This document shows positions 7,614 to 16,665 of a stretch of 64,000 nt of DNA, piece by piece. Every line of letters starts with the position of its first letter. The first letter of the stretch is position 1. Source of the stretch: Planctomycetota bacterium (GTDB lineage: Bacteria; Planctomycetota; B15-G4; SIAN01); NCBI GenBank assembly GCA_009691715.1, contig SIAN01000009.1:43927-107926 (forward strand). Reading direction: 5' to 3'. Under the pieces are notes generated by a model. The model did not search any database. It was given only the letters and a program-made list of their open reading frames with translations, and was not told where the DNA came from. Both the position numbers and the translations under genes were made by a program.

Positions 7614-8681
7614 ATGACCCAGTCACTCGTCGTGACCCGTCGCGACCACCTTCTGCCAGCAGTGCTCCAGGCGCTGGCAGGCGGCGAGCTTTCCGTCGAA
7701 GCGACTCTCTCTGCAGACGACGCGCGACAACGACTGAAGCGCGCGCGCTTCGATCTCATCGTGATCGACTTCGCGACGTTGCCGTACGCCGAAGTGGCAG
7801 CCGTGCGAGCGCTCCCGACCGAGTCCGGCGGCGCCGCGATCGCGGCAATCGTCGCCGCTGCGGGCGGGCCGCGCGTGCTTCGCGCGGCGGTCGAGCTTCC
7901 CGCCGACGTGATCCTGCTCGACCCGCTCGACCTCGAATCCTCGGCCGCCGGTCTGCAACGCGTGCTCAAGCGCCGCACCGCACCGGCGCGCGATAGCGAT
8001 CCCCTCGAGGGGCTGGCGATCTTCCTGCGCGGGCTCGCGCACGAGATCCTGAACCCGCTGATGCCGATCACCGCGTTCCTGCAGATCCTGAAGCGGGACC
8101 CCGCGCTGCCGCCCGAGCTCAAGGACCGCTACGACAAGATGGAGGACGGCACGAAGCGGATCGAGAAGACGGTGCGCGACCTCGAATGCTTCGCTCGTGT
8201 CCGCAAGCCGCAGCGCGCGCTGCTCGATCTGGCCGGATTCCTGCGCGAGCTCGAGTCGCGCTGGCGTCAAGGCGAGCCGCCGCTCGCCGCCATCATCGAG
8301 GCCCCCGCCAGCACGCCACGCATCCTCGGCGACCGCGAACAGCTCGCCCTCGCGTTCCAGCATCTCGTCGGCTTCGCCGCTGGTGGTGATCGCCAGGCCC
8401 CGATCGAGCTCACCCTCGAACCTTCGCGCTCCCGCCTCGACCTCGCGATCGTCGGCCACGCGCCGGTACGACTTCCGCCGCGCCCGGCAGACGCGCTGCT
8501 GCCGTACCACGACAACCAGGGCAGCGGTCGCCCCGGCACGCTCGAGCTCGCGGCCGCGTGGGGCATCCTGCGCAGTCATCGCGCCACGCTCGACGTCGAA
8601 GCGCAGTCCGCGGGCGGCGTCCGTTTCACCGTGTCGTTCCCGGCGGCGCCGCATGAACGCAGGGCGTTCGAGCCGGCGTGA
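7614..8681 (+). CDS. Sensor-kinase-like protein with receiver-like N-terminus and degenerate ATPase domain
   Basis: Residues 1-120 look like a receiver fold: FDLIVIDF ends at D52, but the acidic pocket is weak. A HisKA-type dimerisation domain follows, with LRGLAHEILNPLMPI carrying the likely phospho-accepting H143. The C-terminal part resembles the HATPase fold: a G-rich QGSGRPGTLELA block and a terminal GGVRFTVSFP strand. The N-box asparagine expected after the D-R-E-Q-L helix is missing, and that segment reads HLVGFAAGG. ATP binding may therefore be weak or lost. The gene is divergent from the exopolysaccharide glycosyltransferases and about 3.9 kb from the orphan-looking NtrC-type regulator, making it a candidate partner, as PrsK is for PrsR. 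The start ATG at 7614 has no clear ribosome site. Confidence 0.7.
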   Translation: MTQSLVVTRRDHLLPAVLQALAGGELSVEATLSADDARQRLKRARFDLIVIDFATLPYAEVAAVRALPTESGGAAIAAIVAAAGGPRVLRAAVELPADVILLDPLDLESSAAGLQRVLKRRTAPARDSDPLEGLAIFLRGLAHEILNPLMPITAFLQILKRDPALPPELKDRYDKMEDGTKRIEKTVRDLECFARVRKPQRALLDLAGFLRELESRWRQGEPPLAAIIEAPASTPRILGDREQLALAFQHLVGFAAGGDRQAPIELTLEPSRSRLDLAIVGHAPVRLPPRPADALLPYHDNQGSGRPGTLELAAAWGILRSHRATLDVEAQSAGGVRFTVSFPAAPHERRAFEPA

Positions 8682-8765
8682 GCCGAGTGCCGGAGCGCGG
8701 AAACGCTGGGCCGACCCATGGCGTCTGCAGTTGCGCCCCGGCGGCGGTCGATGGTGGCAGCGAGA

Positions 8766-8793
8766 CTTGGCCGGCGAAACCCAGGCGTATAAC
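8766..8793 (+). promoter_or_regulatory. Candidate promoter for the giant TPR gene
   Basis: CTTGGC (8766-8771) and TATAAC (8788-8793) are 16 bases apart. The -10 is close to consensus, and the pair lies 35 bases before the start codon at 8829. It suggests the TPR gene has its own promoter, separate from the kinase-like gene upstream. Confidence 0.4.
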
Positions 8794-8828
8794 GGCCAAA
8801 GACACCGGCAGGGCGGCACGGAGCGACG

Positions 8829-11800
8829 ATGGCGCGGCGACGCAGGGGAAAGTTGGTCACGAGCGTGATCTGGATGGTGGTCGGCGCCGGCCTCCTCGCG
8901 AGCGCCGGCCTGCTCGCCTCGCGCCCGACTGACGTCGAATCGTCCGCCAGCCGCGCTGCGGAAGCGCTGACTGCGGGCGATCGATACGCCGCGCTCGACG
9001 AGCTCGATCAGGCGTTGAGCCAGCTGCCCCCCGAACGTGCCGACCTCCGTCGCCGCCGCTACGAACTGCTCGCGGCACGCGGCGACTGCAACCTTGCTCT
9101 CGCCCGCGGCAGCCACGCGCTCGACGACTATCGCGAAGCGCAACAACTCATTCCTGCCGACTGGATCGCGTGGGACCGCGTCGGCCGCGCGTGGCTCGCG
9201 CTCGAGCAATTCACCCAGGCGGCGCTGCAGTTCGAGGAAGCCGCCAGCACGTTCCCGGATCGCGCCCGCTGGTTCCAGCACGCGGCGGGATGCGCGCACT
9301 ACCGCACCTCGCGGATCGCCCTGGAAGAAGCCGAACTCGAGCTCGAACCGTTCGCGCGACCCGACCAGCAACGCCAGTTGGTGCGCGCGATTGAGCGTTT
9401 CGTCGCCTCGGCGGAACAGGCTCCGACCCGCGCGTCGATCGAGCGTGACATGCTCGAGCCGTCCGCTGCCGGCGCGCCGTCCGACCGCGCCTTCAAGAAG
9501 CTGCTGGCCGCGCGCACCTCGTTCGAGCGCGCCGAGACGGCGCTCGCCGACTTCGACCTGGCGCCCGAGTTCGAGCTCGGCTTCGGCATCGTGCGCGCCG
9601 AGATGCACCTGCAGGCGGGTCGTTTCTACGAACTGCGTCGACTGGTGGAGATCCTGGTGCGCCTGCCGGACGCGCAGGACAGCGCCGAGATCACGCGTTT
9701 GCAAGCCACGGTCGCCAACGGGCTGTACGAGAGCGGCCTGGTCGCCGAAGCGCTGAAGGCGTTTCAGGCGCTGCACGGCAAGCAATGGCAACTTTCGCAG
9801 GCCACGACCGACAGCGACGAGCGCAAGCGCCTCACGGAGGCGACGTTCCGGACGTGGATCCTGATGCTGGAGACGCGCCTCAAGCGGCGTCAAGCCAAGG
9901 AGGCGCAGATCCTCCTCGCGAAAGTCGCACCTCCGGCGCCCGCGAACCTGTTGATGCACTTCTATCGCGGCTACGCCGACTGGCTGGCGGGCGATTCCGC
10001 CGCGGCGCTGCCGGTGATTGAACGCTGTGCCGAAATGCTGAAGAGCGCCCACGGAAGGCATTGGCAGCTGAAATCAGCCGACCAGGCGCTGTTCGTGATC
10101 GAGTCGATCGTCGAGGTGCTCGCTGCGAGCGGGCGTCCACAGCTCGCCGGCGAACTGGTCGGTTACGGGCTCGCGTTCGACCCCGATTCGACCCATCTGC
10201 TGAACCTCCGAGTCGAGCTGATGCGACCGCTCGGCGACCCGGCATCGACCGTGATCGACGACGGCTTCCGGTTGCTCGAACTCGGCCGCGGCGATGGTGG
10301 CTGGCTGGCCCGATGGGAGAACGACTGGAAGGAGCTGCGCCCGCCGCTGCCGCCGCTCGAGCGCGTCATCGCCGAGCAGACGGACCGTGTGCGCCGCGTC
10401 TTCAGCTCCGGGGACACGTTCGTCGACCCGGCGCTGCGCGAGCTCTTGAAAATGGCGCAGGGCGAACGCAAGGACCGGATCATCCCGGCCGGATCGCTGA
10501 TCAACGCCGCCACCGCCCTGCTCGGCGATCTCGGGCGCGATCCGTGCCTCGCGTTGCAGGTCGTGCGCGCGCTGGGCGCCGCCGGCGATCGCGACCATGC
10601 CTTCTTGTTGCTCTTCGGTCTCGCGAACGACCACCCGCACGTGGCCGACTTCCGCCTGCTCCTGGCGCGCCAGGAGATTGGCGACGGTCGACTCGCCGAA
10701 GCGTCGCAGACCCTCGCGGCGCTGTCGGCTCGAATGCCCGCCGACTCCGAGATCGCGCTGCTGGCGGTGCACGTCGCGCTCGAACGATCGGACCTCACGG
10801 CGGCGCGGGCGATCGAGGCGCAGGCGCTCGAAGCGGGCCCCACGCCGCTCGCGCGCCTCCTCACCGCGACGATCGCGCTCGACCGCGGGCAGACCGACCT
10901 TGCGCGACGCGCCACCGCTACCGCCAGCGCCGAACTGGCGACGTCGGCAGGCCGGGCGTTGGCGGGGATCGCCGCCTGGATGGCAGCGCGGGAACGACGT
11001 GACGAACGCGCTCTCGAGCTGGCGGCGCCGGTGCTCGCGGCCGACCCGGTGCAACCGTACGCGCTGCAGGCGGTGTTCGAGGTCAGCGGCCGCCGCCACG
11101 ACGAGAATGGTCGAAGCGGTCTCGACGGCGAATTGGAGCGCCGGGACGCGGATCTGGCTCGCGCCGACGAATCCACGTTGGTCGCGTTGGCGCGAATCGC
11201 CCAGTCGGCGGGCGTCTTCGCCACCGCCGAGTCGCTCGCGCGCCGTGCGTTGGAGCGCGCTCCGCAGCACGCCGGCGCCGAACTTGCTCTTGCCGACGCG
11301 CTGCTGTCGCAGTCGCGCTACGACGACGTGGAGCAGGTGCTCCGTGCAACACGCCCCGCCGCGGCCGAGCTGCCGCGGATCCAGCGCCTCGCCCTCGCGC
11401 GCGCCGGCCGCGATGGCGCACTTGCCGGTTGGATGCTGCTCCGCGAACGCGTGACACTCGGCCAGCCTGAAGCGCCACTTGCGCGCTGGCTCGCGCTGTG
11501 GGCCGCTGCGACCGGCAGGTTCGAGCCGGCGCTCGAAGTGCTGACGCGTCACGCGGTCACGCTGACGCCAGAAGAGCAACGCTTCCTCGCCTTCGCCGCG
11601 ATCGTCCACGAGTCGACGCTGCTCGATCGCGCTGCGCTTCCGCAGGTCATGCAACGCCTCAACGAGCTGCGGGCGCGCGCCCCTGACGCCGATCGCGAGT
11701 TCAACCGCTGGGTGAGCCTCGACCTCGCTTCGTCCGGGCATCGTTTCGCCGAGGAGCTGTGCGGGCTGCTGCTCCTCGAAGACCTGCCGGATCTCGCCAG

Positions 11801-13169
11801 CCTGCAGGTGCTGCACGAAGATCGCCTCGCGAAACGCAACACGGCGCTCGGCTGGCTCGCGCGCGCGCGGGCCTCCGAACAGGCTGACGGCGGCGACGAG
11901 CGGAGTGCGGCCGCGCTGCTCGTGGCGCAGCTTCGGGACGATCCAAACGACCGTGATTCGCTGCGCGCGCTGTTGCAATGGCTCGCGCAACTCGACGACG
12001 CCGAGCTCGCGACGGTGATCGAGCTGCCGGCGAGCCAACGACTCACCAACGGTGAGCAGGCGCTGCTCGACGCGCAGGTCGCGAAGCGCGGCGGCACTGC
12101 GCGCCGCGAGGATGCCGAAGTGGCGCTGCTGCTGGCGGCGGAGGAGCCTGCGACGCGAGCGCTGGCGTTGCTCGAGCTGGCCCGCCTCGATCCTGCCACG
12201 GGCAGCACCCCGATCCCTGGCCGCGCGCCGTGGTGTGCCGCCGCCGACCGGATGCAGTCCGAGATCGCCGCGCGCGGCGGTCGTGAAGCGACGCTCGCGC
12301 GCGCCGTCGTGGCGATCGCGCACGACGAAAGCTGCAGCGCCGAACTCCGCGGCCGCCTGGCCCGGCAGCTCGACTCAGCGCGCGGGTCGATCCCGGTCGA
12401 TCTGGCGCACGACCTCGCCCTGGCGCTGGTCGCGCAACCCGGCCCTTGGTTCGATGCCTACGCCTCGGTCGCGGCGGAGCTCGCGACCCTCCCGCCCGAT
12501 CCCGTCGCCCTCGCGCGCGTCGGCGACTCGTTCGATCGCGCGCTGCCGCCGCCAACGGAGTCGATCGTCCCAGAGGCTGCGATCCGCGCGCTCGCGAACC
12601 TCGTCGTTGCGGCTCGGCGCGCCGGGGATGTCGCGCGCGCCGACGCATGGCGTCAGCGACTCGAGCAAGAATGCCCGGTCGATCCAGTGCTGCTCGTCGA
12701 CGCCGGGCTCGCGGCCGCCGCCAGCGGAGACGCCGATCGAGCCGCTCGCCATCTCGAGTGCGCGCAAGCGTTCGGGAGCCTGGATCCAGAGGCGCTGGCG
12801 TGGCTCGCGGCGCGGCACCTCGAGGTCGACGGCGACCCGACGAGCGCGATCGCGATCGCGACCGCGGCGCTCACCGCGGCGACCGCGCCGGAAGCGGCGC
12901 CGCTGCGCGCGAAGCTGCAGGAGACGATCGCGCGGTCGCAGTTCCTGCTCGGCGCAACCGACAAGGCGCAATCGGCCTGGAACACCGCAGCGAAGGAGCG
13001 AGCCGAAGACCCGCGTACGTCGCTGCCGGCCGCGCTCGAGGCGTTCGCGCGAGGGCTCGGCAGCGCGAGGACGCGGTTGAAAGCCGTCGCTGCCGACGGG
13101 CAGTCAGCGCACGTGGCGCTGGCACAGCGGCTGATCGCAGCGCTCGACGCGACGCCGCCGCCGAAGTAG
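8829..13169 (+). CDS. Giant membrane-anchored TPR protein
   Basis: The 1446-residue product has a basic start (MARRRRGK), then one hydrophobic helix at about residues 9-30, then helical repeats rich in Ala, Leu, Arg and Glu to the end. Tetratricopeptide-like units are easiest to see at about 40-150 (AGDRYAALDELDQAL, ALDDYREAQQL) and 650-900. This points to a membrane-anchored scaffold with a long TPR superhelix on one side of the membrane. No catalytic motif was found. A GGAG site lies eight bases before the ATG. Its place inside an exosortase locus recalls PrsT, the TPR protein of PEP-CTERM systems, but it is longer than the roughly 900 residues usual there. The specific role is unknown. Confidence 0.8.
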   Translation: MARRRRGKLVTSVIWMVVGAGLLASAGLLASRPTDVESSASRAAEALTAGDRYAALDELDQALSQLPPERADLRRRRYELLAARGDCNLALARGSHALDDYREAQQLIPADWIAWDRVGRAWLALEQFTQAALQFEEAASTFPDRARWFQHAAGCAHYRTSRIALEEAELELEPFARPDQQRQLVRAIERFVASAEQAPTRASIERDMLEPSAAGAPSDRAFKKLLAARTSFERAETALADFDLAPEFELGFGIVRAEMHLQAGRFYELRRLVEILVRLPDAQDSAEITRLQATVANGLYESGLVAEALKAFQALHGKQWQLSQATTDSDERKRLTEATFRTWILMLETRLKRRQAKEAQILLAKVAPPAPANLLMHFYRGYADWLAGDSAAALPVIERCAEMLKSAHGRHWQLKSADQALFVIESIVEVLAASGRPQLAGELVGYGLAFDPDSTHLLNLRVELMRPLGDPASTVIDDGFRLLELGRGDGGWLARWENDWKELRPPLPPLERVIAEQTDRVRRVFSSGDTFVDPALRELLKMAQGERKDRIIPAGSLINAATALLGDLGRDPCLALQVVRALGAAGDRDHAFLLLFGLANDHPHVADFRLLLARQEIGDGRLAEASQTLAALSARMPADSEIALLAVHVALERSDLTAARAIEAQALEAGPTPLARLLTATIALDRGQTDLARRATATASAELATSAGRALAGIAAWMAARERRDERALELAAPVLAADPVQPYALQAVFEVSGRRHDENGRSGLDGELERRDADLARADESTLVALARIAQSAGVFATAESLARRALERAPQHAGAELALADALLSQSRYDDVEQVLRATRPAAAELPRIQRLALARAGRDGALAGWMLLRERVTLGQPEAPLARWLALWAAATGRFEPALEVLTRHAVTLTPEEQRFLAFAAIVHESTLLDRAALPQVMQRLNELRARAPDADREFNRWVSLDLASSGHRFAEELCGLLLLEDLPDLASLQVLHEDRLAKRNTALGWLARARASEQADGGDERSAAALLVAQLRDDPNDRDSLRALLQWLAQLDDAELATVIELPASQRLTNGEQALLDAQVAKRGGTARREDAEVALLLAAEEPATRALALLELARLDPATGSTPIPGRAPWCAAADRMQSEIAARGGREATLARAVVAIAHDESCSAELRGRLARQLDSARGSIPVDLAHDLALALVAQPGPWFDAYASVAAELATLPPDPVALARVGDSFDRALPPPTESIVPEAAIRALANLVVAARRAGDVARADAWRQRLEQECPVDPVLLVDAGLAAAASGDADRAARHLECAQAFGSLDPEALAWLAARHLEVDGDPTSAIAIATAALTAATAPEAAPLRAKLQETIARSQFLLGATDKAQSAWNTAAKERAEDPRTSLPAALEAFARGLGSARTRLKAVAADGQSAHVALAQRLIAALDATPPPK

Positions 13170-13194
13170 TCGCGACCCGCGGTTCGAGCGACCT

Positions 13195-14265
13195 TCAGTT
13201 CGCCGCGACGCGCCGTGCCGGTCGACCGAGGATTCCATCGGCGACGGCGCGACCGACGGCCGCGGCCGCGGTGAGTCCGTGGCCGCCGAGACCGCATGCG
13301 TAGTGCATCCCGCGAAGCTGCGAGTCGGGACCGAGCACGAAGCGCTGGTCGGCGCGACGGGTGCGATGGCCGGCCCAGAGCCGCGCGACGGCGGCGCCGG
13401 CGAAGGACGGCAGCGCCTCGGCGAGCTTGGTGAGGATCGCTCGCGCCTGTGCCGCGTCGGCCGGGCAGTCGCCCGCGACCGAACTCGTCTCGTCGCACGC
13501 GGACACCATCCAGCCGCCCGCCTCGGGGCGCGCATAGAAGCCGCGAACGTGATCCCACAACCACGGCCACGACCGGTCGATCCGCGGATCGGGCGCGGTG
13601 ATCAGCAGATGACGGCGCATCGGCGCGAGGGCGTGATCGCTCCCGCCCGCGGTGCGCGCGAGTTCACCGGCCCAGGCACCGCACGCGTCGACGACGAATG
13701 CGCACGCGATGCGCCGGCCGCCGACCGTCACCCCGCGCACGATTCCATTTTTCACGTCGAGCGCACCGACCCGCACGCCGAGCACGACCTCGACGCCGCG
13801 CGCTCGAGCGCTCGCCAGAAAGCCGGCGACGACCGCCGCGGAATCGGCGACGCCGTCGTCGGCGCAACAGAGCCGCGCCGCGCCGGCCGGCTCGACGTAG
13901 GACGGCAGCGCTCGGGCGAGCTCGGCGCGGCTCGCGATCGCCGCGCCCTTCCGCTCGAACCGGCGCATCTCTTCGGGGCGCGCGACCAGCCACGAGCCGG
14001 TGCGCCGGAAGCCGGTGGTGCCGACGAAATCGGGCGGCGGCGCGGCGAGAAACGCCGCCCCTTCGTCGCACCAAGCGTCGAGCTCGGGATCGCCGGCGCT
14101 GCGGCGCACCAACCCGGCGTTGCGGCCGGAGCTGTGCCGCGCGACCGTCTCCTCCTGCTCGATCAGCATGATCGAGAGCGTCGAAGCTCGCGCAAGCGCG
14201 AACGCCGTCGCCGCGCCGGCCAGCCCGCCGCCGACGATCACGACATCGCGTGGTGCCTCGTTCAT
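13195..14265 (-). CDS. FAD-dependent amino-acid oxidase-type oxidoreductase
   Basis: The 356-residue protein opens with the dinucleotide-binding VVIVGGGLAGAATAFAL, and IEQEETVARHSSGRNAGLVR carries the S-S-G-R-N block typical of the DAO/glycine oxidase family (Pfam DAO). The C-terminus has the second FAD block, YACGLGGHGLTAAAAVGR. Such enzymes oxidise amines, amino acids or 2-hydroxyacids using FAD; the substrate here cannot be told. The ATG at 14265 overlaps the stop of the polysaccharide deacetylase gene (ATGA), so it is translated with the exosortase operon even though it is not a usual member of such loci. It converges on the TPR gene with only 25 bases between them. Confidence 0.85.
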   Translation of the reverse strand: MNEAPRDVVIVGGGLAGAATAFALARASTLSIMLIEQEETVARHSSGRNAGLVRRSAGDPELDAWCDEGAAFLAAPPPDFVGTTGFRRTGSWLVARPEEMRRFERKGAAIASRAELARALPSYVEPAGAARLCCADDGVADSAAVVAGFLASARARGVEVVLGVRVGALDVKNGIVRGVTVGGRRIACAFVVDACGAWAGELARTAGGSDHALAPMRRHLLITAPDPRIDRSWPWLWDHVRGFYARPEAGGWMVSACDETSSVAGDCPADAAQARAILTKLAEALPSFAGAAVARLWAGHRTRRADQRFVLGPDSQLRGMHYACGLGGHGLTAAAAVGRAVADGILGRPARRVAAN

Positions 14266-15137
14266 GCGCCCGGCTGCTGCAACGGCCGCGCCAACGGCAG
14301 CAGCGCCTCGCAAGTCGCGAACGGAAACTCCGCGAGCAGCTGCGCGAGCCGATCCGCCGTGCGCTCGAGGTTGCGGTAGTGGCGAAGGTGGCCGAGCCGA
14401 CCGATGACCGAAGGCGCGGCGCGCGGCTGGCCGGGATCGAGTTCCCACGGATGGAGGTAGACGACTCCCGGCGCGCCTTCGCGGGCGATCGCGTGGAGCG
14501 CGTTGCGCGTGAACCAGAGCGGCAGCTGGCGCAGGTAGCCGCCGCCGGCAGCCGGGAGATTCATTCCCGCAACTCGCCAAGTGAGGAGCGGCAGCTCGAT
14601 CAGCGTCCGCGCGCCCGCCGCCACCACCACCGGCACGCGCGCGAAGTCCGGCACGCCGTAGCGGTCATGGCGGACCGGGAAGATGCTCGAGTCGTAGACG
14701 AGCCCGAGCAGGGCGAGACGCTCGAGCGCCCACCAGGTCGACTTCATCACCGAGAAAGTCGACGCCCGGAAGCCGCGGATCGGACGCGGCGTGAATGGAG
14801 CCAGCAGATCGAGGCTCTTCTTCACGTCGGCCTCGAACGCGTCCGGGCCGAGCTCCTGTGCCATGCGATGGGAGTGGCCGTGCGAGGCGATCTCGTGGCC
14901 GGCCGAGACGATCGCGCGCACGACTTCGGGTTCGTGCTCGGCGATCCAGCCCAACACGAAGAAGGTCCCCTTGCAGCCGGCGCGATCGAGCAGCCGCAGC
15001 GCCGTCTCGACCCCGACCATGGCGCGGCGCGGCAACCGTTCCCACTCCGATTCGGGGAACGCCTGGCGCAGGTTGACGGCGTGGAAGTACTCCTCGACGT
15101 CGATCGAGATCGCGTGGGTTACGTGCGTGGCGTCCAT
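14262..15137 (-). CDS. Polysaccharide deacetylase, XrtA/PEP-CTERM locus type
   Basis: This 291-residue protein matches the exosortase-locus deacetylases (TIGR03006 group with a DUF3473 C-terminal part). It has ISIDVEEYFHA near the start (metal ligand D13), TFFVLGWIAEHEPEVVR, the histidine pair in GHEIASHGHSH (H86, H90), GFRASTFS, YDSSIFPV and the late HPWELDP block. The family removes acetyl groups from N-acetylated sugars in the exopolysaccharide. No signal peptide is present, which is normal for this subgroup. Its start overlaps the EpsI stop (TGATG) and its stop overlaps the oxidoreductase start, so it sits inside one tightly coupled operon. Confidence 0.92.
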   Translation of the reverse strand: MDATHVTHAISIDVEEYFHAVNLRQAFPESEWERLPRRAMVGVETALRLLDRAGCKGTFFVLGWIAEHEPEVVRAIVSAGHEIASHGHSHRMAQELGPDAFEADVKKSLDLLAPFTPRPIRGFRASTFSVMKSTWWALERLALLGLVYDSSIFPVRHDRYGVPDFARVPVVVAAGARTLIELPLLTWRVAGMNLPAAGGGYLRQLPLWFTRNALHAIAREGAPGVVYLHPWELDPGQPRAAPSVIGRLGHLRHYRNLERTADRLAQLLAEFPFATCEALLPLARPLQQPGA

Positions 15138-15814
15138 CAGCGCGGCGGACTTTCACCGTCGGCGCAAGCCGGATCAAGGACCGAGCTTGGCGTCGGCCAC
15201 AACGCGCGGTCGACCGCCGGCAGGAATCGACCGAGGAAGGCCGCGAGGCGCTGGCGCGCGATTCCAGGATCAACGTCGCGAATCTCGGTAGAGAAGCGCA
15301 GCAACGAAGCGGCATCGGGCCGGCGCGCGAGCCGAGCAGCGAGCGCCAGCCACTGCTCGCGCCACCACGACGCCGTCTCCTCGCTGCCGACTCGATACCA
15401 CGACCAGACCAGCAGTCGCGCGCCGTCCTGCTCCACCACCAGCTCGTGGATCGGTCGTTCGCGGCCGGCAATTTCGAGCGACCACCACTGCTGCGACTCG
15501 ATCGTGAAACCGAGGCCGCGGTAACAGATCTCCGGCGGGTGCGCCGCCTTCTGCTCCGGTCCGGCGACGGCGACACAGGCGAGGACGCGCTCCTGATCAC
15601 GGGTGAAGGCGCGCAGCAGCACATCCCGCGTCTCGAGCATCTGGTACTGCCGCTCGGTCAGCGGCTGGTCGATGCCGCGCCAGTCGTCGATGCCGGCCGG
15701 CATCGCCCCGGTGCGGTCGGTCGCCGCGACCGCGACCGGTGCGCGCAGCCACGCCGTGCAGGCGAGCGCCAGCGCGGCCAGCAGCGTTGCGACGGAGGCG
15801 CGCGCCCGGCTCAC
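15137..15814 (-). CDS. epsI: Exosortase-associated protein EpsI (DUF3485)
   Basis: The protein has 225 residues with an N-terminal hydrophobic helix (about 8-28), so it is probably membrane-anchored and faces outward. The block AAHPPEICYRGLGFTIE matches the H-x-P-E-x-C-Y-x-G-x-G signature of EpsI, followed by a basic second half with LVWSWYRVG. In many bacteria EpsI is fused to the end of the exosortase or encoded directly after it; here it is a separate gene that overlaps the exosortase stop through GTGA, which fixes the start at 15814. Its biochemical role in the exosortase/exopolysaccharide system is not established. Confidence 0.9.
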   Translation of the reverse strand: MSRARASVATLLAALALACTAWLRAPVAVAATDRTGAMPAGIDDWRGIDQPLTERQYQMLETRDVLLRAFTRDQERVLACVAVAGPEQKAAHPPEICYRGLGFTIESQQWWSLEIAGRERPIHELVVEQDGARLLVWSWYRVGSEETASWWREQWLALAARLARRPDAASLLRFSTEIRDVDPGIARQRLAAFLGRFLPAVDRALWPTPSSVLDPACADGESPPR

Positions 15815-16665
15815 GGCGGCGTCCCTTGCGCGATCCCCGTCGCCGATCGCGGCTCGAGCCAGCGGTCGAGGGCCACGAATGCGGCGATCGCGACCACGTA
15901 GACCAGCACGTTGGTCGCGTCGTGCCAGCCGCCGACGACGGCCGCGCCGCGCCAGACTCCGAGCAACGCCAACGCCACCACGCGGCAGAGGTTGGCCAGC
16001 AACGCGACCGGCAACGCCAGCGCGAACAGCACGATCCGGCGCGCCGGCGACAGCCGCTTCGACGACGAGGCCATGAAGGCGCCGAGCGCCAGAAGCGCGA
16101 TCGCCGAGGAGAGGCCGGAGCACTCGTCGCCGACCAGCAGCCGTTCGCCACCGGGCAGCACCAGGAACGAGCCGTCCGGCACGACGCCGCTCCCGATCAG
16201 CTTGAGCAGCGAGCTGCTCATCGCCATCACCAGGAGCTTCAGCGCCTGCACCGCGTCGGCGAGGAGTTCCATCGGCCACGGCACCGCGAATCCGAGGAAC
16301 AGCAACGGCAGCGCCAGCGCTCGCAGCAGCGCGACGCCGCAAAGCAGCCACGCCGTTCCGGCCGTGCAGAGCAGCAGCGCGAACGCGGCCGGCGAATCGA
16401 CCCGCAGGAAGCAGCTCGCCGCCAGCAGCGCGAGCGACGGCAGGAGCGCCAGCAGCGCGCGCCAGTCGCCTTCCCCCAACTCGATCGCGCGGCCGATCTC
16501 CTTGCGTCGCCCCCACGCGAGCCATGCCGCCGCGAGCGGCACCAGCGGCCCGTGGGAGAAGAAGCCATCCGGCGCCTGCCAGCGCGCGAGGATCCATGGT
16601 GCAAGCGGCACCGACGCCGCCGCCAGCAGCGTCGCCGGCAGCAAGATCGGGAGGCGGCTGCTCAT
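15811..16665 (-). CDS. Exosortase (EpsH/Xrt family)
   Basis: This 284-residue integral membrane protein has about eight hydrophobic helices. It carries the exosortase catalytic residues in the expected order: C182 in VGDECSGLSSAIALLALG, R228 in LLANLCRVVALALL and H248 in GGWHDATNV. The PWPMELLADAVQ segment before the active site is also typical. Exosortases are thought to cleave C-terminal PEP-CTERM-like sorting signals from exported proteins in a transpeptidase-like reaction. The ATG at 16665 overlaps the stop of the upstream glycosyltransferase (ATGA), and EpsI follows with GTGA. The neighbours resemble XrtA loci. No protein in the window ends with a recognisable PEP-CTERM signal, so its targets must be elsewhere. 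Confidence 0.93.
   Translation of the reverse strand: MSSRLPILLPATLLAAASVPLAPWILARWQAPDGFFSHGPLVPLAAAWLAWGRRKEIGRAIELGEGDWRALLALLPSLALLAASCFLRVDSPAAFALLLCTAGTAWLLCGVALLRALALPLLFLGFAVPWPMELLADAVQALKLLVMAMSSSLLKLIGSGVVPDGSFLVLPGGERLLVGDECSGLSSAIALLALGAFMASSSKRLSPARRIVLFALALPVALLANLCRVVALALLGVWRGAAVVGGWHDATNVLVYVVAIAAFVALDRWLEPRSATGIAQGTPP

Noticed and set aside
7623..12323. Long minus-strand open frames opposite the kinase-like and TPR genes.
   Set aside because: The plus-strand genes have promoter-like signals, a ribosome site and domain structure. The minus frames are Arg/Gln-rich with no recognisable domain.
15811..16665. Archaeosortase or ordinary sortase instead of exosortase.
   Set aside because: The order and wording of the Cys, Arg and His blocks, the adjacent EpsI and the deacetylase/amidotransferase neighbours all fit exosortase.
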